Positions 24,931 through 33,423 of a stretch of 64,000 nucleotides of DNA are shown in pieces; the stretch's first letter is position 1; each line of letters starts with the position of its first letter. The notes beneath the pieces are model-generated. The model was not told where the DNA came from, ran no database searches, and saw nothing but the letters and a program-made list of their open reading frames with translations. Made by a program: the position numbers and the translations under genes. The stretch comes from Symbiobacterium sp040797425. GTDB lineage: Bacteria > Bacillota > Sulfobacillia > Symbiobacteriales > Symbiobacteriaceae. The stretch is taken from positions 1 through 64,000 of the forward strand of contig NZ_JBFNEH010000003.1 in assembly GCF_040797425.1 (NCBI RefSeq), given 5' to 3'.

Positions 24931-25722
24931 GTGGTGGATCGCACCGCCGTACCCCTGCGGGGCCGGCGGATCCTCGTGCTGCGCGCCGGCGAGCAGGCGG
25001 GGCGGTTCGTCCGGTCCATCGAGGAACTGGGCGGCGAGGCCGTCGTCTACCCCGTCATCCAGATCGTGGACCCGCTGGACTGGGGGCCCCTGGACGAGGC
25101 CATCGCCCACCTGGAGCGTTACCGCTGGCTGGTGATCACCAGTGCCAACGGCGCGGTGCGCTTTGCCGCCCGCCTCGCCCGGGCGGGAAGGCGGGTGCCC
25201 GAGACGACCCGTGTGGTGGCCGTGGGCGCCGCGACGGCCGCGGCGCTGGAGGCGGCGTCCATCCGGGTGGACCGGATGCCGCAGCGCTTCGTCGGCCGGG
25301 CGATCCCGGAGGCCCTGGCCGGCGACCTGGGGCCCGGCGACCGGGTGCTGCTGGCGCGGGGCGACCTGGCCAACCCGGCTCTGGCCGCCGAGCTGGCGGC
25401 CATGGGTGCCGTGGTCGACGATCTGGTGGCCTACCGGAACGTTCCCGCCGGAGGAGACGCGGCGGGGCTCAGGGCCCGTCTGCAGGCGGGCGAGATCGAT
25501 TACGTCGCCTTCACCTCCGGCTCCACGGTCCACAACCTGATGGACCAGCTGGGCGGGCCGGCAGCTTTGGGCCGGGCCCGCGTGGCCTGCATCGGGCCCG
25601 AGACGGCGGCCGTGGCCCGGTCCCGTGGCCTGCCCGTCCACTGCGAGGCCGAGCCCCACACGCTGGAGGGGCTGCTCCGGGCGATCGTTCATGATGCGGA
25701 AAAGGAGGCCGGTGCGCGATGA
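24931..25722 (+). CDS. hemD: uroporphyrinogen-III synthase
   Basis: Cyclises hydroxymethylbilane with inversion of ring D. The 263-aa protein has the weakly conserved two-domain HemD fold: VLRAGEQAGRFVRSIEELGGEAVVYPVIQI at the start, YRWLVITSANGAVRFAARL near 68 and VAFTSGSTVHNL near 188. Of several GTG codons, 24931 is taken because GGGGGGT lies 6-7 nt upstream. Its stop overlaps the hemB ATG. Position in the operon supports the call. Confidence 0.9.
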   Translation: MVDRTAVPLRGRRILVLRAGEQAGRFVRSIEELGGEAVVYPVIQIVDPLDWGPLDEAIAHLERYRWLVITSANGAVRFAARLARAGRRVPETTRVVAVGAATAAALEAASIRVDRMPQRFVGRAIPEALAGDLGPGDRVLLARGDLANPALAAELAAMGAVVDDLVAYRNVPAGGDAAGLRARLQAGEIDYVAFTSGSTVHNLMDQLGGPAALGRARVACIGPETAAVARSRGLPVHCEAEPHTLEGLLRAIVHDAEKEAGAR

Positions 25723-26711
25723 GCCACCCGAATGGGTACCCCACCGTGCGCCTGCGCCGGCTGCGCCTCAGCGAGACGGCGCGGCGGCTGGTGCGGGAGA
25801 ACCGCGTGTGCTGTGACGACCTGATTTACCCGCTCTTCGTGGTCGCGGGCAGGGGGGTGCGGCGCGAGATCCCGTCGCTGCCCGGAAACTACCACTGGTC
25901 GGCCGACACCATCCTCTACGAGGTCGAGGAGATGCTGAAGCTCGGCATCCGGGCGGCGCTGCTCTTCGGGCTCCCCGAGTCGAAGGACGAGCTGGGCTCA
26001 GGGGCCTACGACCCGCACGGCGTGGTGCAGGAGGCCATCCGGTCCATCAAGGCCCGCTTCCCCGAGGCCTACCTCATCACCGACGTCTGCCTCTGCGAGT
26101 ACACCTCCCACGGCCACTGCGGGATCGTGCGGGGCGACACGGTGGACAACGACCCGACCCTCGCGCTGCTGGCCCGGACGGCGCTCTCCCATGTGGAGGC
26201 GGGGGCCGACATGGTGGCCCCGTCCGACATGATGGACGGCCGGGTGGGCGCCATCCGCTCGGCCCTGGACGAGCGTGGCTTCCAGCACGTGCCCATCATG
26301 GCCTACTCCGCCAAGTACGCCTCGGCCTACTACGGGCCGTTCCGGGCGGCGGCCGACTCGGCGCCGGCATTCGGCGACCGGCGAGCATACCAGATGGACC
26401 CGCCCAACGCCCGGGAGGCCCTGCGCGAGGTGGAGCTGGACATCCTGGAGGGCGCGGACATCGTGATGGTGAAGCCCGCCCTCGCCTACATGGACGTCAT
26501 CTACCGGGTGCGGCAGGCCTTCGACCTGCCCGTGGCCTGCTACAACGTCTCGGGCGAGTTCGCCATGGTGAAGGCGGCGGCCGCCCAGGGGCTCATCGAC
26601 GAGCGGCGCATCGTGATGGAGACGATGGCCGGCTTCAAGCGGGCCGGTGCGGACATCATCATCACCTACCACGCCAAGGACGTGGCCCGCTGGCTGAAGG
26701 AAGAGGAATAG
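25719..26711 (+). CDS. hemB: delta-aminolevulinic acid dehydratase (porphobilinogen synthase)
   Basis: Condenses two 5-aminolevulinates to porphobilinogen. The 330-aa protein has the zinc-type active site: Cys124, Cys126 and Cys134 in VCLCEYTSHGHC. The two catalytic lysines are Lys199 (AYSAKYASAYYGPFR) and Lys252 (IVMVKPALAY). It overlaps hemD by 4 nt and ends the operon at a strong terminator. hemL is not in the window. Confidence 0.96.
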   Translation: MSHPNGYPTVRLRRLRLSETARRLVRENRVCCDDLIYPLFVVAGRGVRREIPSLPGNYHWSADTILYEVEEMLKLGIRAALLFGLPESKDELGSGAYDPHGVVQEAIRSIKARFPEAYLITDVCLCEYTSHGHCGIVRGDTVDNDPTLALLARTALSHVEAGADMVAPSDMMDGRVGAIRSALDERGFQHVPIMAYSAKYASAYYGPFRAAADSAPAFGDRRAYQMDPPNAREALREVELDILEGADIVMVKPALAYMDVIYRVRQAFDLPVACYNVSGEFAMVKAAAAQGLIDERRIVMETMAGFKRAGADIIITYHAKDVARWLKEEE

Positions 26712-26730
26712 CGGCGAAGGCGGAAGCAGA

Positions 26731-26765
26731 AGGCCCGCCCCCACGACGGGGACGGGCCTTTTTCT
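26731..26765 (+). terminator. terminator of the hem operon
   Basis: AGGCCCG and CCCC (26731-26742) pair with GGGG and CGGGCCTT (26748-26760), followed by TTTTCTG. It also separates hemB from the convergent minus-strand gene. Confidence 0.88.
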
Positions 26766-26788
26766 GTGTCGGTGGCGGAGACCGGCGT

Positions 26789-28153
26789 CTACTCCCCGGG
26801 CTCCGAGGGCAGCCCGGGCGGGGAGTTGCCCTCCGGCCTGGCGAACGCGTGCTGCACGTAGTTGTTCTTGCTGAAGTTGGTGCTCCTGGCAATCACGTTG
26901 CCGTACAGAACCGAGTTGTTCATGCCCCGGAACTCGGCGCCGGTGTGGATGAAGGCATGCACCTCCGTGTTCTGGGCGAACTCCACGTTCCCGCTGGCGA
27001 CGAGGCCGACGGGGCAGTAGGTGCCGGCGCCGCAGCCCAGCCTGGCGTTGTTGGCGACCGTGATCCCGCCGGTGGCGACGAACGTGACCGGCCCGTGGAT
27101 GTCGAGGCGGGTGTTGTTCTTCACGAGCAGGTTCCCGTCCACATAGATAACCGTGGGCTCCATGTAGCGGATGGTTCCGCTGAGTTCCACCGTGGCAGAC
27201 GAGAGTTCCCTGCACAACACCCCGTCGGGCGCCCGGGTGCACTCCGATGTCTGCTCCGCGCCGCCCTTCTGCACCCACCACTCGGACGCCCGGGCCTTCA
27301 GGCCCTCCAGGCTGACCGCCGGCGGCCTGACCTGCGCGTCGGTGGGACCGGATCCGCAGGGGCCCGGGTGCCCCGGTGCGCAGTACCCGCCCTGGACGAT
27401 CGCGTTGTCGCGGATGTCGACGCCGGTGGACGAAGCGACCACGCCGCTGCCCGACACGGTCTTGCACGGCGATCGCTTGTTCCCGCTCCGGGTCTGGCCC
27501 CAGATGGTGGCGTTGTTCTTGATGGTCACCTGGCCGGTGGTGACGATGTCGCCGCAGATGGCGGCGTTGTTCCTGATGTCCACCGGGCCGTCGGCCCAGA
27601 TGGCATACTTGAACGTCAACGGCCAGTCGCCACCGGGCTCGGTTCCGCCCGGACCCTCGCCGCCGGGATCGACCCCGCCGGGGTGGCCACCCCCGGAGTC
27701 CCCGCCGCCGGGCCCTCCGGGTTCCTCCCCGCCCGGATCGCCCCCGCCGGGATCCTGGGGGTCCGGCAGCGGCCAGTAGAGCGTCTCCCCCAGCGTGCGC
27801 CGCTCCTGGCTCCGCCCGCGGGCCGCCGTGCCCGTGGACCGGACCAGCAGGAAATCGCCTTCCCGGTCCACCCGCACCGTGTAGGAGGCGGTGGTGAGTT
27901 CGGGGTCGAGATGGGCCGCATGGATGTAGGTGCGGCCTCCGTCCTCCAAGTCGGGCGGGTTGGCGGCCACCCGCTCCACACCGGCCCTGGCCAGGTAGAG
28001 CGCCTGCTCGGAACGGATGGCCGTGTCGGCGGTGCGCACGGCGCTGTTGGCCTGGGCCGCGGTGGCCGCGCCCAGAATCGCCATCACCGCCAGCGCGATC
28101 AGGGCGGTAACCAGCACGTAACCGCTCTCCGCGGAGTGTAGACGCCTGAACAT
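26789..28153 (-). CDS. PilX-like pilus-assembly protein with polymer-forming outer domain
   Basis: A 454-aa protein. The N-terminus (SAESGYVLVTALIALAVMAILGAATAA, residues 7-33) is a prepilin-like hydrophobic helix after a short basic leader, as in PilX/GspK-type minor pilins, but with SGYVL instead of GF-T-E. Residues about 130-172 are a Pro-Gly-Asp linker made of GGxxPGG units. The rest is a repetitive beta domain rich in NN motifs (IRNNAAICGD, IKNNATIWG, VKNNTRLDIHGPVTFVATGGITVANNARL), like DUF7305/polymer-forming domains, with several cysteine pairs. AGGAGGAT precedes the ATG. It faces the PilB-O genes, fitting a pilus or surface role. Confidence 0.65.
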   Translation of the reverse strand: MFRRLHSAESGYVLVTALIALAVMAILGAATAAQANSAVRTADTAIRSEQALYLARAGVERVAANPPDLEDGGRTYIHAAHLDPELTTASYTVRVDREGDFLLVRSTGTAARGRSQERRTLGETLYWPLPDPQDPGGGDPGGEEPGGPGGGDSGGGHPGGVDPGGEGPGGTEPGGDWPLTFKYAIWADGPVDIRNNAAICGDIVTTGQVTIKNNATIWGQTRSGNKRSPCKTVSGSGVVASSTGVDIRDNAIVQGGYCAPGHPGPCGSGPTDAQVRPPAVSLEGLKARASEWWVQKGGAEQTSECTRAPDGVLCRELSSATVELSGTIRYMEPTVIYVDGNLLVKNNTRLDIHGPVTFVATGGITVANNARLGCGAGTYCPVGLVASGNVEFAQNTEVHAFIHTGAEFRGMNNSVLYGNVIARSTNFSKNNYVQHAFARPEGNSPPGLPSEPGE

Positions 28154-28186
28154 CCTGATCCTCCTGTCCGTGTCCCTTTGCCGTGT

Positions 28187-28477
28187 CTAGCGCCAGACCC
28201 ATGTGATGATGATGGAGAGCAGGATGATCAGGAAAAACAGCCCGGCCACACGCACCATGGACATGCAGCCGGCCTGGAGGGCGGCGTCCTGCTCGGGGGT
28301 GCCGCGGTCGGCGTCATCGCCCATCTCGGCGAGTTCCCTGAGCTCCCGCTCCTCCCGGGTTTCGATGCGGCCCGGTTTGCCCCGCAGCTTCACCCGCCGG
28401 GTCACCCGGAACCGCCGCGGCTTCTCCGTCGGGGCGTTGCCCCCATTGCGCTGATCCTCCATCTGAACCTCGCTCAC
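28187..28477 (-). CDS. small tail-anchored membrane protein
   Basis: A 96-aa protein I do not recognise. Residues 1-68 are highly charged, with RRFRVTRRVKLRGKPGRIETREEREL. Residues about 73-95 are one membrane helix (MVRVAGLFFLIILLSIIITWVWR) at the very C-terminus. GTG 28477 is given; ATG 28462 after GCGAGG is equally possible. It is 33 nt upstream of the PilX-like gene on the same strand and is probably cotranscribed, so a link to the pilus is likely but unproven. Confidence 0.6.
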   Translation of the reverse strand: MSEVQMEDQRNGGNAPTEKPRRFRVTRRVKLRGKPGRIETREERELRELAEMGDDADRGTPEQDAALQAGCMSMVRVAGLFFLIILLSIIITWVWR

Positions 28478-28566
28478 CCCGTGTGCACACTTGCCCTAAT
28501 GGTTCGGTGTTTCGCCGTTCATTTCCTCCAAATGTCGAGTCTTGGCGATGGAGGAATGCGTCTACC

Positions 28567-28598
28567 GTATGAAGCACTCATACATTCATTAACTAGTT
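28567..28598. promoter_or_regulatory. dyads upstream of the pilus operon
   Basis: GTATGA-agcac-TCATAC (28567-28583) and the palindrome AACTAGTT (28591-28598) lie in an unusually AT-rich 60 bp between the two divergent pilus transcription units. They could be an operator; no clear promoter was recognised. Confidence 0.4.
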
Positions 28599-28619
28599 AG
28601 AACGAGGCTTTTCCAGGAA

Positions 28620-30314
28620 GTGAACTGGTTGACCAGAGCACGCGGCAGTATGCGTTTGGGCGACATTCTGGTGAGCACCGGGCGGATCACCCATGACCAG
28701 CTCCAAGGGGCGCTGCAGGAGCAGAAGGCGAGCGGTGAGCGGCTCGGATCCGTGCTCATCCGGCTCGGTTACGTGACGGAGTTCGACATGGCGAGCGTCC
28801 TGGCCGAGCAGCTGGGCTATCCCTTCATCCCCAACCCTGCCGCGGAGATCGACCCGGACGTGGTCCCTCTGGTCAGCGAGGAGACGGCCAAGCAGTACCA
28901 GGCGGTGCCGGTCCGCATGGAGGGGAGCGGCCTGGTGGTGGCCATGGCTGACCCGCTGAACTTCCTGGCGATCGACGACATCAGCCTGGCCTGCGGCCGG
29001 CGCGTGAAGCCGGCCGTGTCACCCGGGAAGGCCATCCAGCGGGCGCTGATTCGCGCCTACACGGGCAGGGGCCCAGCCGAAGAGGTCCCGGAGACGGCTG
29101 GGCCGGCGGAGCCGACCATCCAGACCTACGACCTGGAGGAGGCCGAAGACTCCGCCGTCGTGCGCCAGGTGAACGGCCTGCTGGCCCAGGCGCTGAGTCT
29201 GCGGGCCACCGACATCCACATCGAGCCTTCGGAGCAGCAGGTGCGGGTGCGCTTCCGGGTGGACGGGCAACTTCAGCCCGGCCCCACCTTTGTCCGCCAG
29301 GCCTATCCCGCCATCCTTTCGCGTCTCAAGGTCATGGCGGGCATGGACATCGCCGAGCGCCGCCTGCCCCAGGACGGCCGCATTGAGGTGGAGATCCAGG
29401 GGCGCCGCCTGGACCTGCGCGTGGGCACGGTACCCACGGTCTACGGAGAGAAGGTCGCAATCCGCATCCTCGACCAGTCCACGGCCCTGCTGGGGTTGGG
29501 CGAGCTGGGCATCAGCCCCGACATCCTCCCCGAGGTCCGGCGGCTTCTGGCCAAGCCTTACGGCCTGTTCCTGGTGACGGGCCCCACCGGCAGCGGCAAG
29601 TCCACCACCCTGCTGGGCGCACTGACGGAGCTGAACGATTCGTCCCGGCAGATCCTCACCATCGAGGATCCGGTCGAGTACCACATCGAGGGCATTAACC
29701 AGGTGCAGGTGAACCCCAAGGCGGGGCTCACGTTCGCTGCCGGCATGCGGGCCTTCCTGCGGCAGGACCCGGACGTGATGATGGTCGGCGAGATCCGCGA
29801 CAAGGATACCGTGGACGTGGCCATCCGGGCGGCGCTGACCGGCCACCTCGTCCTCTCCACCCTGCACACCAACTCCGCCGCCGCCGCGCCCAGCCGCCTG
29901 ATCGACATGGGAGCGGAGCCGTTCCTGCTGGCCTCGGCGCTCTCGGGCGTGTTGGCGCAGCGGCTGGTGCGGAAGCTCTGCCAGCGGTGTAAGCAGCCGT
30001 ACACCCCGGAGTACGAAGACCCGGACTACTTGGTCCTGGAGGCCGAAGGGCTGGCCGGCGCGACGCTGTACCGGCCGGGCGGCTGCAGCTACTGTGACAA
30101 CACCGGCTACGTCGGGCGCACGGCCGTCGCCGAGCTGATGGTCATCCGCGGCGACCTGCGCCGGCTGATCGCCCGGCGGGCGACCAGCGCCGAGATCGAG
30201 GCGGCCGCGCGCGGAGCGGGCATGCGCTCCCTCTGGCGGGACGGCCTGGAGAAGGCCCTGAGGGGGATCACGACGCTGGAGCAGGTCAGGCGCGTGGCGC
30301 TGGCGGAGGAGTGA
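28620..30314 (+). CDS. type IV pilus assembly / type II secretion ATPase, PilB/GspE family
   Basis: Cytoplasmic motor ATPase for pilin assembly. Residues 10-150 are the MshEN/GspE N-terminal domain (LGDILVSTGRITHDQL...LGYPFI). The ATPase core has Walker A GPTGSGKST (321-329), LTIEDPVEYHIEGINQVQVNPKAGLTF with the Asp box (346 onward), Walker B DVMMVGEIRD (385-394) and the His box TLHTN (414-418). Cys454, 457, 489 and 492 form the zinc tetracysteine motif of PilB rather than PilT. GTG 28620 is given; TTG 28629 and ATG 28650 are alternatives. Confidence 0.92.
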   Translation: MNWLTRARGSMRLGDILVSTGRITHDQLQGALQEQKASGERLGSVLIRLGYVTEFDMASVLAEQLGYPFIPNPAAEIDPDVVPLVSEETAKQYQAVPVRMEGSGLVVAMADPLNFLAIDDISLACGRRVKPAVSPGKAIQRALIRAYTGRGPAEEVPETAGPAEPTIQTYDLEEAEDSAVVRQVNGLLAQALSLRATDIHIEPSEQQVRVRFRVDGQLQPGPTFVRQAYPAILSRLKVMAGMDIAERRLPQDGRIEVEIQGRRLDLRVGTVPTVYGEKVAIRILDQSTALLGLGELGISPDILPEVRRLLAKPYGLFLVTGPTGSGKSTTLLGALTELNDSSRQILTIEDPVEYHIEGINQVQVNPKAGLTFAAGMRAFLRQDPDVMMVGEIRDKDTVDVAIRAALTGHLVLSTLHTNSAAAAPSRLIDMGAEPFLLASALSGVLAQRLVRKLCQRCKQPYTPEYEDPDYLVLEAEGLAGATLYRPGGCSYCDNTGYVGRTAVAELMVIRGDLRRLIARRATSAEIEAAARGAGMRSLWRDGLEKALRGITTLEQVRRVALAEE

Positions 30315-30321
30315 CGAGGAG

Positions 30322-31539
30322 ATGGAGTTCGCCTACCGTGCGCGCGACCGGTCCGGCCACCTGCGTGAGGGCACCCTGAGCGCCGCCGACCGGGCGGCCG
30401 CCCTGGACCGCCTCCGGCGGATGGACCTGTTCGTGGTGGCGCTGGATGATCGAAAGACGGGGCGCTTCAGCCTCGAGGCCGAGTTGAGCCTGGGCGGGCC
30501 CCGGAAGGTGCCCGTCCGGGATCTGGCCAACTTCTGCGGCCAGCTCTCGGGCCTGCTGAAGGCCGGCGTCCCGGTGCTCCAGGCGCTGGACGTGCTGGCG
30601 GGCCAGTTCGAGCGCCAGCCGCTGGGGAAGGTTCTGCGGTCGGTCATCGCGTCGGTCGAGGGCGGCAACAGCCTGAGCCAGGCGATGCGGGAGCAGGAGC
30701 ATTACCTGCCGTCGTCGCTGATCTTCATCACGGCGGTGGCGGAGACCTCTGGCAGCCTCGACTCCAGCTATGCGCTCCTTGCCCAGCACTACGAACAGGA
30801 GGATAATTTCGCGGCCAGGATCAGGTCGGCGCTCACCTATCCGGCCGTGGTGCTGACGGTAGCCCTGTGCGTGATCCTCTTCATGGTGACCGTGGTGCTC
30901 CCCGCCTACGGCAGCCTCTTCGCCCAGATGGGGGCGGAGTTTCCCACCTCCACCCGGATCCTGATGCGGTTCGGCGAGGCCGTGCGGCAGTTCTGGTACC
31001 TGGCGCCGCTGGTGGTGCTGCTGCCGGTGTGGCTCATCCGGCTCCTCTTCCGCCAGCGGGCCGTGGAGGCCGCCTGGCAGCGGCTCCTGCTCCGGCTGCC
31101 CTTCGTGGGCCCCATCGTCTACAAGCGGGAGATGAGCAGCCTCTGCCGCACGCTGGGCACGATGTCCCGCGCCGGCGTGCCCCTGCTGTCGGCGCTGGTC
31201 ACGCTTCGTGAATCGACTCACAGTGCGCCCCTGAAGGAGGCCCTGACGGCGGTGCAGGAAGAGGTGAGGCGCGGTTACAGCTTCGGCCAGGCCCTGAAGC
31301 GGCAGCCCGTGTTCGACCGTTCCAGCGTGGAGATCATCAGCCTGGGCGAGGCGGCGGGCAAGCTGGACACGATGCTGTTTCGGGTGGCGGAGCTGACGGA
31401 GAAGGACGTAAACCGGCTCCTGGATCAGTTCACCAAGATCCTGGAGCCCATGCTCACGGTGGTGCTGGGCGGAATCGTGGTGTCCATCATCGTGCCGATG
31501 ATCCTGCCCATGTTCGACCTCATTGGCAGAGTTAACTAA
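30322..31539 (+). CDS. type IV pilus inner-membrane platform protein, PilC/GspF family
   Basis: A 405-aa platform protein that couples the PilB motor to pilin. Two T2SF domains are present: one beginning DLANFCGQLSGLLKAGVPVLQALDVLA near residue 66, and a second beginning SSLCRTLGTMSRAGVPLLSALVTL near 272. Membrane helices follow at about 170-195, 220-240 and 375-395. It starts 7 nt after pilB with GACGAGGAG upstream. The first T2SF domain has the typical GNSLSQAM motif. Confidence 0.92.
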   Translation: MEFAYRARDRSGHLREGTLSAADRAAALDRLRRMDLFVVALDDRKTGRFSLEAELSLGGPRKVPVRDLANFCGQLSGLLKAGVPVLQALDVLAGQFERQPLGKVLRSVIASVEGGNSLSQAMREQEHYLPSSLIFITAVAETSGSLDSSYALLAQHYEQEDNFAARIRSALTYPAVVLTVALCVILFMVTVVLPAYGSLFAQMGAEFPTSTRILMRFGEAVRQFWYLAPLVVLLPVWLIRLLFRQRAVEAAWQRLLLRLPFVGPIVYKREMSSLCRTLGTMSRAGVPLLSALVTLRESTHSAPLKEALTAVQEEVRRGYSFGQALKRQPVFDRSSVEIISLGEAAGKLDTMLFRVAELTEKDVNRLLDQFTKILEPMLTVVLGGIVVSIIVPMILPMFDLIGRVN

Positions 31540-31563
31540 TTACTTTTTTATAAAGATAAATTA

Positions 31564-31592
31564 TTAACACGTGTAGAACATAGGCATACAAT
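31564..31592 (+). promoter_or_regulatory. internal promoter before the pseudopilin gene
   Basis: TTAACA (31564-31569), a 17-nt spacer and TACAAT (31587-31592) lie in a strikingly AT-rich 80-bp gap. Strong separate expression is usual for the major pilin. Confidence 0.6.
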
Positions 31593-31631
31593 AAGTGTGT
31601 CTGCCGAAGCTATGGGAAAGGGTGGCGGAGG

Positions 31632-31933
31632 ATGTTCAGTCGTCTCAGGCCAGGGGCGCGGAAGCAGGAAGGATTCACGCTGATTGAGCTCATCGTCGTG
31701 GTTGCGATTCTGGGGATTCTGGCGGCCGTGGTCACACCGCGGGTACTCAGCGCGCTGGAGAATGCCAAGAACACCACCTGGCCCTCTCGCTTGCAACGTA
31801 CCTGCGCAGCTTCCTGGCCAACCGGCTCCCCGGTGACTTCACCGTGGAGCCGCTGAAGGATCCCGAGGGTCGCGTTCCGCTTTCGCACATGATCGCACTG
31901 GGCTTATCACTTCCGCCGGGGTTGTTCGCATGA
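31632..31933 (+). pseudogene. type II/IV pseudopilin gene with a one-base frameshift
   Basis: The gene starts as a classic class III prepilin: leader MFSRLRPGARKQEG, cleavage before F, then FTLIELIVVVAILGILAAVVTPRV. After residue 49 (NAKNTT) the reading frame is wrong and ends at 31856. The -1 frame continues smoothly with LALSLATYLRSFLANRLPG...PLSHMIALGLSLPPGLFA and ends at 31933, overlapping the pilN ATG (ATGA). Restoring one C in ACCACCTGG near 31777 would give a normal 101-aa pseudopilin. Either a real single-base loss or a sequence error is possible. No slippery heptamer is present, so programmed frameshifting is unlikely. Confidence 0.85.
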
Positions 31934-32469
31934 TCGACATCAACCTTCTCATCAAGCCTCCGCCCGGGGTGCGCTGGTGGCTCGTGGCACGCACTGTGGC
32001 CATCGTGGCCGCAGTGATGACGTCTGGCTTCGTGACCCTGCTCGGCCTGCTCCAGGTGCGGGATCTGAACGCCCAGATTGCCGAGCAGCAGGCGCTGGCC
32101 GAGTCCTATGAGGCGTTGGCCCACCGCCTTTCCCACGTGGAGGCCCGCCTCCAGGCCGTGCAGGCCGCCGGGGCCGAACTGGCGCACATCTCCCGCAACC
32201 AGCGGTCCAGCCAGGCTGCGATCCTGGCGCTGGTCCGCCCGCAGGCGGGGGAGGTGTGGCTCACCGACGTCCTGTTTGAGGCCGGCGAGAGCCGCACAGT
32301 GACGCTCGTCGGGCGGTCCCGCACCTTCGCCGCCGCCATGGGCTACCTGACCTCCCTGCGCGGTGAGCCGCAGTTCCGCACCGTCGCGGAGGTCGAACTG
32401 ACCACCGACTCCACCGGGGACACGTTCTTCACGTACCTGGTGCGTCTCCGGGAGGAGGATGGGCCGTGA
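31930..32469 (+). CDS. PilN-like pilus assembly protein
   Basis: A 179-aa bitopic protein. It starts IDINLLIKPPPGVRW, the short cytoplasmic PilN motif (INLLP-type) that binds PilM, followed by one membrane helix (about 20-43), a coiled coil (DLNAQIAEQQALAESYEALAHRLSHVEARLQAVQ) and a small alpha-beta domain. No pilM gene lies in the window. It overlaps the end of the pseudopilin's second frame and the start of pilO. Confidence 0.78.
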   Translation: MIDINLLIKPPPGVRWWLVARTVAIVAAVMTSGFVTLLGLLQVRDLNAQIAEQQALAESYEALAHRLSHVEARLQAVQAAGAELAHISRNQRSSQAAILALVRPQAGEVWLTDVLFEAGESRTVTLVGRSRTFAAAMGYLTSLRGEPQFRTVAEVELTTDSTGDTFFTYLVRLREEDGP

Positions 32470-33119
32470 GGACGAAGCGGGAACGGGAACTGGTCTGGCT
32501 GTTGCTGGTCGTGCTGCTGGTGACCGTGCCGTACTATGTGTTTGACCAGCTCGCCCGGCCGAGGGCCCTCGCACTGCAGGCGGTGACGGAGCGCGTCGCC
32601 GCCGCACGCAGGCAGGTCCGGGCCGTGCGCAGGGCGCAGGAAGGACTCCGGGAGGCCGAGGCAGCCGCCACCGTGCCGCCGGCCCGCCTTCTGGGAGACC
32701 TCCCCTTCGCCGACGTGGAGCGGGAGCTCGGGCTTGTGGCGTCGGCCAGCGGCGCCGCCATTGAGCGTCTCAGCCTGTACGCGGGTGAGCCGCTCGAGCA
32801 CGTGCCCTGGCTCCAGCCGTACCGGGCGGACGTGGTGGTGGGGGGCTCCTATGCCCAGTTCGTCGCCTTCCTGCGTTCCCTGGAGGAGCACGCCCTGCTG
32901 GTGGAGGTCCCGGACCTCATCCTCCAGCTCCCCTCCGACGGCAAGGACGAGCTGACCACCTCTCTCGAGCTGCACTTCTACCGCCAGGTTCAGGCCCAGC
33001 CGGCCGACACCGCGGCAGGGGCAGACGAGGGTAAGGCGGGATCAGCCGGAAGTGCGGCCGGGCCGTCCGAGGGTGAGGCGTCGCTTCCGGAGAATGAGGC
33101 CGAACCCGATGCCGAGTAA
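32466..33119 (+). CDS. PilO-like pilus assembly protein
   Basis: A 217-aa bitopic protein with a membrane helix at about residues 9-27 (LVWLLLVVLLVTVPYYVF), a coiled coil (30-70) and a ferredoxin-like PilO domain (VERELGLVASASGAAIERLSLYAGEPLEHVPWLQPYRADVVVGGSYAQFVAFLRSLEE). The last 40 residues are acidic and Ala/Gly-rich. GTG 32466 overlaps the pilN stop (GTGA). A hairpin at 33126 follows. Confidence 0.78.
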   Translation: MRTKRERELVWLLLVVLLVTVPYYVFDQLARPRALALQAVTERVAAARRQVRAVRRAQEGLREAEAAATVPPARLLGDLPFADVERELGLVASASGAAIERLSLYAGEPLEHVPWLQPYRADVVVGGSYAQFVAFLRSLEEHALLVEVPDLILQLPSDGKDELTTSLELHFYRQVQAQPADTAAGADEGKAGSAGSAAGPSEGEASLPENEAEPDAE

Positions 33120-33125
33120 CGCAAC

Positions 33126-33160
33126 ATCCGCGCCCCTTCGGGCGCGGATCAGGTTGATGA
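33126..33160 (+). repeat. 35-bp inverted repeat, left copy (contains a hairpin)
   Basis: ATCCGCGCCC-CTTC-GGGCGCGGAT (33126-33149) is a perfect hairpin that can terminate the pilus operon. Together with the adjoining CAGGTTGATGA it is an inverted copy of 34801-34835 (two differences in the arms, loop aside). Confidence 0.75.
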
Positions 33161-33423
33161 CAAATCCCATCAGCGATGATTAGTGATGCATACCCATTCA
33201 TCGCTATCTCTTGCGTCACCGCATCAACGGGCGGGATTCTGCGGCGACCGTCCGTTGTTTGGACTCGAATTATGTCGCGGCCGGGTGAAAGATGGTGCAT
33301 GATTGGCCGGCATTCGGTCCATACCGTTCACTGAAACCGGCGGATGGCAGCGGGCGTCATATGGGTAAACAGCTGTTAGTTTGACCAGAAGCGGTTCTCA
33401 CCGACGTGAGGGGGGGGAGTGAC
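33161..33423. other. lower-GC intergenic region before the lipoprotein gene
   Basis: About 260 bp with noticeably more A and T than the surrounding chromosome. No gene or convincing promoter is seen. It ends in AGGGGGGGGAG, the ribosome binding site of the lipoprotein gene. Confidence 0.5.

Noticed and set aside
25998..28202. A 734-codon minus-strand frame across hemB and the PilX-like gene
   Set aside because: It runs antisense through hemB and out of frame with the PilX-like protein; no conserved motif or start signal.
31700..31860. Programmed -1 frameshift in the pseudopilin gene
   Set aside because: No X-XXY-YYZ slippery sequence or stimulating hairpin lies at the frame junction; a missing base explains it more simply.
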